This document shows, one piece after another, positions 21,996 through 32,143 of a stretch of 64,000 nt of DNA (the stretch's first letter is position 1; each line of letters begins with the position of its first letter). This stretch comes from Arcuatula senhousia (lineage: Eukaryota > Mollusca > Bivalvia > Mytilida > Mytilidae): assembly GCA_963971305.1 (NCBI GenBank), contig OZ020303.1, positions 36,816,106 through 36,880,105 on the forward strand, written 5' to 3'. The notes below the pieces were generated by a model, which searched no databases, was not told the origin of the DNA, and was given only the letters and a program-made list of their open reading frames with translations. Both the position numbers and the translations under genes were made by a program.

Positions 21996-22322
21996 ATACT
22001 TACATGATTTTGTATCTGAATTGAAGGGTTTGTTTGAAAATGGCATTGACTATGGAGACATAAATATTCAAGTTTCAGCCAAAGCATTTGTATGCGATGC
22101 ACCTGCCAGATCTTTTTTGAAATGCATAGGACATAACGCATATTTTGCATGTGAAAGATGTGTTATCAAGGGAAGATGGGAAGGACGTGTTATTTTTGGA
22201 CTCACAAATATTGACGAAATGCCAGCTTTAAGATCAAAGATTTCATTTAACAATTTTGAATACAAGGACCATCAAATTAAATATCACCTTTAAGGTGTTT
22301 CGGGGCTATTAGAATTCTACTA
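21996..22322 (+). pseudogene. Transposase fragment, CACTA/EnSpm (Tnp2)-like
   Basis: One frame reads HDFVSELKGLFENGI, then AFVCDAPARSFLKCI, GHNAYFACERC and IKGRWEGRVIF. After an in-frame TAA at 22291-22293 it continues GVSGLLE. The block AFxCDAPARxFLKxIxGHxxYxxCERC is a hallmark of a widespread invertebrate transposase family that resembles the Tnp2 proteins of CACTA elements (recalled, not searched). Only about 110 codons remain, with no catalytic core or terminal repeats. Confidence 0.65.
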
Positions 22323-23033
22323 TAGATATTTTTCATTTTTTGCACATTGATAGACCATAATGGATAGATAAAAAATATCAAATAAAAAGAGGGGGTCACC
22401 GTTCATTTTAAAGCTCTAGCAGCTTTCTAAAACTAGCTAAGTTTCAATATTTTCATATAAAATATAAAGGGAAAACAGCTATAAAGGCACCTAAAGAATA
22501 ATTCCTACTATAGAATCAGCTCAAAATCTGATGGAAAGTCCCTTTTATAAAGCTCTTCGAAATTGTATGAAAAAAACATAGGGTCACCGTTCATTTTTTC
22601 AAGATATTTATGAAAATTAAAAATTTTCCTATTCATTCTATATAAATTATCTCCCTTTGATTTAGTACGGGAAATTCTAAATTTTTTGTATCAGTATTGC
22701 TCGTAATTTGATAATATATATTACAATATATAGTCAGATCAGCTAGGTTACAACGTGTCCCCAAGCTTAAAAAAGAAATTGTTTCAGACCAATTTATTGA
22801 TTTCTCACTACTTTTACCTTTACCTTTTACCTGTACCAAGTCAGGACCATTGCGATCTTTAATTCTTCTGGTTTTGTGTTTCTCTCAAATAAAATTTACA
22901 ACAAAGTTCCAGACAAAGGCTTCTGTATTTTGATCATGATAATTTTCATATCCTACATTGATAAGAAAATCATTTTCAATATAGACAACAAAGGCTTGGT
23001 AGCTATAGTTAATAAAACCACTAAATTAAAATC
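22323..23033. other. Non-coding stretch with short direct repeats
   Basis: GGGTCACCGTTCATTTT occurs twice (about 22394 and 22583). TACCAAGTCAGGACCATTGC near 22836 recurs near 59040 and, inverted, near 56575. AAAGTTCCAGACAA near 22903 matches the start of repeat R2. No gene was seen. Confidence 0.5.
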
Positions 23034-23745
23034 GTCTCGGTTATCGTAAATTTTTGTACTGAGATGACCACCTGGGTTAAAAATCGAGGTGCAAATCCAA
23101 GAAAAACGTGAATCAATTTAATTCGGTGGTCTCTTTAATCTCCAATTCTGGATGATATATTGAAGGAATCCATCTACCAAATGAAGTGTTATTGACAGAA
23201 AGGACATCATCAATATATCTGAATGTAGGATTAAATGACCTTGCATCTTTCATCTTCTTGTTCTTTACGAGTCCCTGAAGAAATTCAGTCTCGTAAGAGT
23301 ATAAAAACAAATCGGCGAGGAGAGGAGCACCCATTGGAATGCCGATTTGTTGTTGAAAAATCTCTCCTCCTAAGGTGACAAATATGATGTCAATGAGGAA
23401 ATCAAGCATACTGCAAACTTGTTCCAGTGTGTAACAAATTTTATCTTTGAAATATGTTTTGGAAAAGAATGTAGAGTTATAACCCAAAACAACAAAATTC
23501 CTAGAGTTTGAAAAGGCTTTTTCGAGAAGTTTTTTCAGGCGACCTTTTAGTTTTTCGTGTTGCAAGGTAATGTATAAAGTTGAAAAATCGAACGTTTTCA
23601 AAGAGTGAACCTCAGAAAATGATCTAGATTGAAAATGATCTAACAAATCCTTTGAGTTCTTCAAAATCCACATATGGTTAATTCCACTACGATTATAAAT
23701 AGTGTCGCAGTATGCTTGTTGATTTAAATGATAACATAGAGGCCT
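23034..23745 (-). pseudogene. Naiad-type Penelope-like RT, internally deleted
   Basis: Minus strand from about 23740: an RT N-terminal piece ending MWILKNSKDLL (ends near 23640), FDFSTLYITLQHEKLK (about 23540-23600), FQQQIGIPMGAPLLADLFLYSYE (about 23280-23355) and FRYIDDVLSVNN (about 23190-23225). The open frame 23673-23113 is 186 codons, the longest intact RT piece here. Soon after LDLHL (about 23095) the sequence jumps to a 3' UTR piece, GGTCATCTCAGTACAAAAAT in minus-strand reading (about 23050-23070). The same piece follows the copy ending at 58585, so the C-terminus and most of the 3' UTR are deleted. No GIY-YIG part. Confidence 0.85.
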
Positions 23746-23760
23746 TTCTCAAAACTTCTA

Positions 23761-24296
23761 TTACAATCAATCCTCATGACGAACTATTTTACATCCTATT
23801 ATAATTCAAAATTGTTTAAAACACCAGGTTTCTTTCCTTGTAATGCACATGGTCGATATCCTCGGTGCTGGATTTGGCTTCCTTGTTCATGGTTTTGAGT
23901 ACTTTTCGTTTTCAACAGTTTTGGAATTTGACCTTCCAATGTTTTGATTTAAATGCTACTGATGAGAGGTTACTCCTTGAAATATCGATATATAGCATAT
24001 CCAAATTAACCGTTCATACCCGCGTTTTGGTATTTGTAATTCTAAAATAGGCCAATATGGTTGTGGTGTAACAATTTCAATTCCACCTCAAGCTTATAAA
24101 GACTTCTGACTCGAACGTTAATTTAATGTTAATTTTACATCCGAAGCATGTCCAGGTCATAACTTTTCATACGAGAGACCTATTCTCGAATATCTATTCT
24201 AGATGTATACTTAGATTCACCCAGTTGTCTATTGCATAACAATTCATATGTTGTATAATAGGATGTAAAATAGTTCGTCATGAGGATTGATTGTAA
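23761..24296. repeat. R1 copy bracketed by perfect 43-bp inverted repeats
   Basis: 23761-23803 (TTACAATCAATCCTCATGAC...) is the exact reverse complement of 24254-24296. Between them, 23804-24050 is a plus-orientation R1 copy. Other R1 copies here lack these arms. No clear target duplication flanks the pair. Confidence 0.9.
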
Positions 24297-24793
24297 TGCC
24301 AGTTTGTGAATAAATTAGAGTATGTGTAAAATTTTATCAATGATCAATTTAAAAGAAATACCGAAAATTCACCATCCGGTGCATTATTGCACTTTAATAG
24401 CTGTTACTGCAGTTAAATTTCTTATATTATTGCGCGAACTATTAATTTTCTCAGCAGCATAATATTCACAAACAGAATAGAACTCTTCCAGATATGTTAA
24501 CTTTTTCATCGTTTTATCGTTTTGGCAACTCTCTACTTAATATGTAGTTATGAACCATGCAAACATTTTGCGATCTAAATGATATAATTTCACGTGTAAT
24601 TGGTTTGAAATTATCAATAAGGCCTTGAATTCGTGATGTTATTTTATGAAAACAAGATGGCTGGATCGATTCGTTCCATGTGCATGAACACAACCTGTTT
24701 GAGAGACATCAACAGTAATACTTTGACTTGACCTTCAACGAGAAAATTTAACTACTAACTACTAAAAATTTCTGTTACCCGGAATACCCTAAA
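24297..24793. other. Non-coding spacer, nothing recognised
   Basis: AT-rich sequence without coding or repeat structure. Confidence 0.4.
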
Positions 24794-25217
24794 CTACAGA
24801 CCACGGGGGGGAGGAGGGGTAACTCCAAGTGTTTTAGGGTACAGATGTGCGGCCCATAAATTTTATACACACCCTATTCATATATTTGCCTGCTTAAAAA
24901 ATAGACACATATTCATATATCTTTGATGCATTTTAAATTACACAGAATATGTTTTATAGATATTCTATTAAAGTTTGAATGGTAAACGTTATCAAAAGCA
25001 TGTACAGTTAAGATTACAAGGAGGCAAAATGTGGATGCTCAGTCACTCTTTTTCTATTGATATATGATATTTGTGAAAAGTATACCTTATCATATATGCA
25101 ACATGTGAAATTTCCACCCTTTTCACATATTGAGCACCCCAAAAAGTAGACCCTTTTGGCCATCACATATGAACCTACTTTCATAAAAAAAGTTACCCCC
25201 CCCCCCGTGCTACAGAC
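24794..25217. mobile_element. hAT-type MITE with 8-bp target-site duplication
   Basis: The flanks CTACAGAC (24794-24801) and CTACAGAC (25210-25217) are identical. The element itself is 24802-25209 (408 bp). Its termini CACGGGGGGG...GGTAACT and AGTTACCCCC...CCGTG are inverted repeats of about 19-23 bp. An 8-bp duplication is typical of hAT transposons. No transposase is encoded. Confidence 0.85.
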
Positions 25218-26084
25218 AGTTAAACCTTCTCAAAATTAACGTTTGAGCAACGGCTCGTTGAATGAGTTATATTTTTAGTCCAGATAATAATTAATCAGGT
25301 CTTTCTGGGGTTTTTGTCATTCGGACTTTTTCAGATCCCCAGAGTCGTAGGAGGCCAAACGTCAAAAATTATAAAGGCTTTCAAGACCCTTTTGAGCTTA
25401 GCTGGGTGGCCTGTCCTATCAACATTTTGTCAGTTTGCAATGCAAAAAACCAGCAGTTGCATACAATAATATAAAAAAAAACTGTGTTTTATATGACTGC
25501 AAAAAAGTGTGGTTGTATTTAAAAGATATGGAGTGATCCTGTTGTCTGTTAAAAATCAACTTGGTCATATATTTGGTCTGATTTTCAAAATCTTTTTTCA
25601 TCAGTATCCTTGTGATATTTTCTGCCTGCGTTTTTCTATATCTCTTTATGTTTTTGAGTAATTGGGGCCAAAAGGGTAAAAAAAAAACAGGTGTAAATTA
25701 ATTTTCTTAAATCCTAAAAATTCAAATATGCGTTAAACTCCATCCTGGAACGCATGTGTCAAAAAACAGTAAAAGGTGCACCTAATGATACTAAGCAATC
25801 GTATGCTTCAAAATTAACTGTAACCTGTTCTTCAATATGAATGACCACTTACAAAAGAATCATTCAATTCCCATATTTTATTATAACTAGAAAGAACAAT
25901 AAAAACATATTGGTACAGTTTGTTCAAATGATGCTTATAACAATGAATGAATCCCTTCAACCTTATATTTCATTCTAGTATGGTAGGTATAACTATGATG
26001 CTAAATGCATTATGCATGTTTTAGGAGCCTAACTGTGACATATATGTAACTCGAGTACAAATTGATATGGTTTTAACCATATCC
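25218..26084. other. Non-coding stretch, nothing recognised
   Basis: No supported gene or repeat was seen. Confidence 0.4.
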
Positions 26085-26620
26085 CTTCTTGTTTATCCTT
26101 TGACACAGGGCTTTGATATTCGACATGACGATGTACATTGTACCATTATGAGACGATATGACGCATTGTTTGATCTGAAGGTAAAATTACATAAAATGTT
26201 ACATAGAAAGGGTCTCTAGGACATTTTTTAAAATTTAATCCATTGACATAAATCTTTGTTATTTGACATTATGGTGTATCAGGCGAGGTGTCACAAGGCA
26301 GAATAATCTAAATTTGACATATGACCTGAATGATAATTTACTTTCCAAAGCGTTTCTTGTTTTTTTATCCTTTTACTTATTATTTTGATATTCACCGTGA
26401 TGATGTAACATCAAGAGACGATATGTCCCATTTCAGAAAAATCGTCATTTGTTTTTGACCTCAATGACAAATGAATGATACTTTTACATGCAAAGCATGT
26501 CTTGAACATATCTATTTTATCCTTTGACATACATGATAGGACTTTGATATTTGACATCCATGACACTAGGGTGTATCATTAGATTAAGATAAAATGATGC
26601 GTACCACAATGATTTTGATA
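26085..26620. repeat. Degenerate tandem units with TTTGATATT...GAC and GAGACGATATG words
   Basis: Related segments near 26100, 26372 and 26520 share a CCTTTGAC-like start, TTTGATATTCGACAT-like core and, in two, GAGACGATATG. They look like old, diverged repeat units; no coding potential. Confidence 0.4.
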
Positions 26621-26965
26621 GAAGCATGGATACCAATGGGGTATCCGAATATCAAAGTTCGAATCGGAAGAGACAAAACCAGGAAACATAAACAAGGAAA
26701 AAACAAAGAAACCGACAGAATATCTAACACGAAAACACAAAAACTACTAAATATCAATTAACAACGTGAACTCTAGTCGGTACGAAAGTGAACTCAGATG
26801 CTCCGGAAGAGTAGGTTCCTGCCTGCTATAGCACACCCGTCGCGCTGCCAATTTCAAATTCAGTGTGTCAAATACGGTAAAGGAAGACAAAACAAAGCCC
26901 TTTGACAAACCAAAATCAGCACTCATAGTGTATGATGTCTACATAAAAATTTCTTGAGTGAAGAC
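26621..26965 (-). mobile_element. Naiad 3' UTR fragment
   Basis: The stretch starts ACCAATGGGGTATCCGAATAT and contains CTCCGGAAGAGTA...TGCTATAGCACACCCGTCGCG, matching in minus orientation the 3' UTR after the Naiad ORF at 58.26-58.55 kb. There is no coding sequence, so the copy is 5'-truncated near its 3' end. Confidence 0.75.
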
Positions 26966-27049
26966 AGCAATTGATATTTGACCTCAGGTAATACCTTTAT
27001 ATTCTTAGACAAAGAGCTTTGACTAATAACCGCTGCTGGTGGACCAGTG

Positions 27050-27287
27050 GTTCCCGAGGGTAATCACAAGCCTGGTCGTCAGACTTGTCTGACACGATTT
27101 ACCATAAAATTTCTAATATTTTTGTTGTTGAAATTTCCGATTTTTAAATTCTAAATTGTTTAAAACACCAGGTTTCTTTCCTTGTAATGCACATGGTCGA
27201 TATCCTCGGTGCTGGATTTGGCTTCCTTGTTCGAACGTTTTGGTTTTGAGTACTTTTCGTTAGCAACAGTTTGGATTTTTGGTATTG
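27050..27287 (+). repeat. Dispersed repeat R1, partial copy
   Basis: Contains CAAGCCTGGTCGTCAGACTT, ACACCAGGTTTCTTTCCTTG, CATGGTCGATATCCTCGGTG and the TTGAGTACTTTTCGTT block in R1 order. It lacks the CTGATGAGAGGTTACTCC end. Confidence 0.75.
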
Positions 27288-28164
27288 TATTATGAATAGG
27301 AAAAATAGTTCTTCCTAAATATTTCGAAGCGAAAAATGATGGCCCAAAGTTGTTTTGTGCTTTTTATAATTATACAAATCTGGTGGATTTCATTTATACC
27401 TCTAACCTCCTTATATTGTGGTCAATGACTTGCAATTTAACAGATTTGAAGCATGTTTTGTTTAAGAGGGTGATCAATGATATAGCTGCTTTCATTGATA
27501 AGTATTTAGACAATCGGAACATTTGTAAAACGAAAAGTGTTTAAAAAAATGGAGATTTGAAATTTTCGTTTCAAACGGAAAAAAGAAAATGTAAATCAAA
27601 CCGGAGAACGAGTGAGATACACAAAAGATAAGTAAATGTAAAGCTATATCATTAGAGGCTTAACCGAGATCATATAATGCACTTTAAAAGAACAGTTTCC
27701 AAATTTTTCACAAGCAAACTGATAAAGCCACACAAAATTAATGATTACTCTCCGTGGGGGATCCAGGAATTTTCACAAGGGAGGGCGTGCAATTGAAAAA
27801 AAAAGATCTTCTTGGACCTCTTCTTGCTTACAGTTCCTAACCATTTTTTTTCTGTCTAATTGAAGGGCGCGCGCCCGGCACACCGGTTTTAAATCTGCCT
27901 TTGAATTTACATAGCATAATTACCAAGGAAAATATAATTACTGATAAAACTTGACTGTTTTAGTACAGTAAATGTTGGGTCACTCCTTCCTATTCGACAC
28001 AATTTAACCTTGATGGCAAGATTCCGAATCACTCTGACACCAGATACATTGTTTGATGATGACACAGTTACATTTTAAATGACCTATTTTCCATCAAAAT
28101 AGCAATAATGTCGAAGGTCAAGGTCATATGAAGTTCATTATGGCCTATTGAAGGCAAATCTACA
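27288..28164. other. Non-coding stretch with a GC palindrome
   Basis: No gene was seen. GGGCGCGCGCCC near 27866 is palindromic; AGGGAGGGCGTGCAATTG near 27780 may belong to the same unidentified repeat. Confidence 0.4.
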
Positions 28165-28440
28165 AGTCAAAATTACAAATACCAAAACGCGGGTAGAAAC
28201 GGTTAATTTGGATATGCTATACATGCTATATATCGATATTTCAAGGAGTAACCTCTCATCAGTAGCATTTAAATCAAAACATTGAAAGGTCAAATCCAAA
28301 CTGTTGATAACGAAAAGTACTCAAAACCAAAACGTTCGAACAAGGAAGCCAAATCCAGACCCAAGGAAATCGACCATGTGCATTAAAAGGAAAGAAACCT
28401 GGTGTTTTAAACAATTTAAAATTCAATCAAAGTACCGTTG
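28165..28440 (-). repeat. Dispersed repeat R1, partial copy
   Basis: Minus orientation: AATACCAAAACGCGGGTA, TTTCAAGGAGTAACCTCTCA, AAAGTACTCAAAACCAAAAC and ACCTGGTGTTTTAAACAAT appear in R1 order. Confidence 0.75.
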
Positions 28441-29067
28441 GTACTGATAACTCGGAAGTCAGAATGTTTCCTAAATGTTTGTGTATGCTGATTTACAAAT
28501 GTTCAGTTGAGTTCCGAAACTAGTGTTTTCTATAAAAATATCACCTTCTATGTTAATTTTGTCGTCTTCTGAGCAATCCCGCACTCAAAGACTGTATACT
28601 GTTTACACTGTAAATTCGTCCGTCCGTCCGTCCAAAATAATACCGGTATACTGTAAAAATATAAAGTACATCACGGTTTTCTAACATACAACTACATAAG
28701 ATAGTGGTCTTAAAATTTTGTATGATTAGCTTTATCCTATAGTATACTGGTTTAATGAACTTTTTGAAGACTTTTGTGGAAAAATTAATAACATGAAAAG
28801 TTTAATATACACACCTAAACATTTGGTATACTGACAGTTGGGATGTGGTATACGCAACTGGCTCTATGCCATGTGACCATGATCCATTTTTACGCTTTAA
28901 CGACTCTTATATGAAATAAGGTCTTTTTTAGACGTATCAAAACATCTTTGTTTAAAAGTATAAACCTAGGCATCTGATAATTCTTAGACAGTTGGGGTTG
29001 TGGTTTACGCTAATCACACCATGCTGTGTAACCCTGAACTCATTGTCATGCTTCAACAACTCTAAAG
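28441..29067. other. Non-coding stretch with GTCC microsatellite
   Basis: CGTCCGTCCGTCCGTCC lies at about 28617-28633. Nothing else was recognised. Confidence 0.4.
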
Positions 29068-30689
29068 GTCCAGGTGAGCTATTGCCATCACTTGGCGTCC
29101 GTCGTCGTCGTCTGTCGTCGTCTGTGAACTTTTTCAAACTTCTTCTCCTCTGAAACTACTGAACAGATTCAAACCAAATTTGGTCTGGTGGTACTTTAGG
29201 GTATCCTGCACAAAACTTGCGTGGGGATTTTTGATCCGTCGAAAAAAAATGGCCGCCGTTGCTTAAAATAGACCAGGGGGTCAGACTACTGTTTTTGGCT
29301 TGTAAATCAAAAAGTATAAGAGATAGATGAAATATGATGCCACCCTACTGCTTCAGCATCAAAAGTTCTACAAAAGTCTCCAATTGGTCCAAGTTGTCAG
29401 ATGACCCCTTATAGGGGTTACAGCCCCTTCAAGGTGAAAAATAGCGTTTTTTCATGTTTTTGCCCTATAGTATGAAAACTATTGCAGATAGAGAAAAGCT
29501 GTTGCTTGCTTAAATGTTCAGCTCATTTAGCTCTACAAAAGTCTCCATAGGGTCGAAGTTGTCAGATGACCCCTTATAGGGGTTACGGCCCCTGAAATAA
29601 ATGTTTTTTTTTCATGTTTTTGGCCTATGGAATGAAAACTATTGCAGATAGAGAGAAGCTGTTGCTTGCTTAAATGTTCAGTTCATTTAGCTCTACAAAA
29701 GTCTCAAAAGGATCGAAGTTGTCAGATGACCCTTAATAGGGGTTACGGCCCCTAAAATGATGTTTTTTCATGTTTTTTTGGCATATAGAAAGAAAACTAT
29801 AGCAGATAGAGAAAAGCTGTTGCTTGCTTAAATGTTCAGTTCATTTAGCTCTACAAAAGTCTCAATAGGATCAAAGCTGTCAGATGACTCTTAATAGGGG
29901 TTATGGTCCCTAAAATAACCTTTTTCATGTTTTTGGCCTATAGAATGAAAACTATAGCAGATAGAGAAAAGCTGTTGCTTGCTTAAATGTTCAGCGCATA
30001 AAGCTCTACAAAAGTCTCCATAGGGTCGAAGTTGTCAGATGACCCCTTATAGGGGTTACGGCCCCTAAAATAACGATTTTTGTGTTTTTGGCCTATGGAA
30101 TGAAAACTATTGCAGATAGAGAGAAGCTGTTGCTTGCTTAAATGTTCAGCTCATTTAGCTCTACAAAAGTCTCAAAAGGATCGAAGTTGTCAGATGACCC
30201 TTAATAGGGGTTACAGCCCCTAAAATGATGTTTTTTCATGTTTTTGGCATATAGAAAGAAAACTATAGCAGATAGAGAAAAGCTGTTGCTTGCTTAAATG
30301 TTCAGTTCATTTAGCTCTACAAAAGTCTCAATAGGATCAAAGTTGTCAGATGACTCTAAATAGGGGTTATGGCCCCTAAAATAACCTTTTTCATGTTTTT
30401 GGCCTATAGAATGAAAACTATAGCAGATAGAGAAAAGCTGTTGCTTGCTTAAATGTTCAGCGCATAAAGCTCTACAAAAGTCTTCATAGGGTCGAAGTTG
30501 TCAGATGACCCCTTATAGGGGTTACGGCCCCTAAAATAACGATTTTTGTGTTTTTGGCCTATAGAATGAAAACTATAGTATATAAAGAAAAACTGTTGCT
30601 TGCTTAAATGTTCAGTTCATTTAGCTGTACAAAATATAGGGTTGACATCAAGACCAGGTGAGCGATTTAGGCTCCTGGGAGCCTCTTGT
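29068..30689 (+). mobile_element. HINE (Helentron-associated, pearl-like) element with eight tandem core units
   Basis: The 5' side (CCAGGTGAGCTATTGCCATC, GGCGTCCGTCGTCG) matches the inner half of the hairpin start of the other copies, so the outermost 5' arm is lost. The core is a tandem array whose marker CAGATAGAG falls at 29485, 29645, 29803, 29958, 30113, 30269, 30424 and (degenerate) 30579. The 3' end has the subterminal inverted repeat CAGGTGAGCGATT, a hairpin GGCTCC-TG-GGAGCC (30670-30683) and CTTG before T. Asymmetric terminal inverted repeats, a 3' hairpin and tandem core units match Helentron-associated elements; bivalve pearl elements have similar cores (recalled knowledge). No Rep/helicase is encoded, so it is non-autonomous. 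Confidence 0.7.
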
Positions 30690-31249
30690 TTTTCTGAGCC
30701 GTAAACTTTTTGTAGGACTTTTTGGAAAATGAAAAACATGAAATTTTGTTCTACAGTGTTTTTTATCATGAAAAATATGGTCTAGATCTGAATTTTGATG
30801 AAAAAATATTTTGGCATATTTTTTTTGCTATTAACAGAAATTTGATATCTGTAAAATTTCTTAGTTATTTGCGAATAACAATCTTCGCCGATTGCAACAT
30901 GATATGACCGCAACATGTTGCCTGAACGTTGTATGTTTGAGGCTATTTATGCCCATAGTAGACTGATAAAGTTGTTTTAACACATGCCACCTTTGGTGAA
31001 CTTCAACACTTTTTTGCAAAAGCAGACCCCCAAAAAATGCTGCTTCAAAAATACTTACTGCTTTCACTTTTCCCCCTTTTGGTCCCTAATTAAGTAACGG
31101 AAAATAGAGGGTTGCACTTATAAATATTTCAATTTGCATCCACTGCTTGATAAGAATTAAAATGCCAAATAAGAATAAAATGAAAAATCGGACCAGAAAT
31201 AAAATGGAACATTTTTGCCCATTTAATGGCCATTAATTTCTAATTGAAA
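30690..31249. other. Spacer between two opposed HINE elements
   Basis: AT-rich, no recognised feature. Confidence 0.4.
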
Positions 31250-32143
31250 CAAGAGGTTCCTAGGAGCCTGAATCGCTCACCTGAACTACACAGATACACA
31301 TATTTTGTAGAAATTAGTGGGCTTAACCATATAAATTTCTGAAATATCTTATAAAGTTTTCAAGATATAGGGCTTAATAAGTGCAAAAATTGTATAAAAT
31401 TTCGAAAAAGGGCACACATCAGCAGTGAATCTTTTTCAAAATTTCAGGACAGGTAGATATATTAATATGCTGATCACTTTTGATTCTTGCACAATATTGA
31501 TATCTGAAAACATTTTTGAGTAATTAGCAAAAAACTGCAATTAACCTCTATGTTCTATTTTAGCCATGGCTGCCAGGTTTTTTGGTATCAGACAAGTTAA
31601 TCTTTGAAAACTAGGGGAAAAGTAATGAAAATGGAAAATTTTGACGCTTTAAGGGCAATGACTCCTAAAAGAAATGGTCCTACAGCTTTGACTTAATTAC
31701 ATGAAATATAGATCTTGATGTGCTTTATCATATGCAATTTGAAGTTTTGAAATATCTTGTATAGTTTTTAAGATATAGGGCTAAATAGGGGGAAAATTTA
31801 GAAAAAATCCAGAAAACATCAGTTTTTGAATCATTTTGAAAATTTCAGGGCTGTTAGATCTTGAGGTGCTGATCACTTTTACCCTGCCAGAATTTTGATA
31901 TCTGTCACTGTTTTTGAGTTATTTGCTAAAAACTGCAATTTACCCCTATGACCTATTTTAAGCTACAGCAGCCATGTTTTTTTACAAATCAAAAATTTAA
32001 ACGATAGTTTTGAAGCACCCATGCCAATAAACAACTGTACTAAGTTTGGTTGCAATCAGAGGAGTTAACGTTTGAAAAAGTTAACGGACGACGGACGCCA
32101 AGTGATGGCAATAGCTCACATGACCCTTCGGGTCAGGTGAGCT
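31250..32143 (-). mobile_element. HINE (Helentron-type) element, opposite orientation
   Basis: Plus-strand reading starts CAAG, then GGTTCCTAGGAGCC (imperfect hairpin), AATCGCTCACCTG. It ends with GGACGACGGACGCCAAGTGATGGCAATAGCTCACA and a hairpin at 32113-32143 (14-bp arms AGCTCACATGACCC/GGGTCAGGTGAGCT, loop TTC, one mismatch). On its own strand it begins with the hairpin and ends CTTG before T. Its core differs from the 29 kb copy. Confidence 0.7.

Noticed and set aside
29485..30620. CRISPR-like regular array
   Set aside because: The 155-bp units are contiguous satellite units without short repeats separated by unique spacers, in a eukaryotic transposable element.
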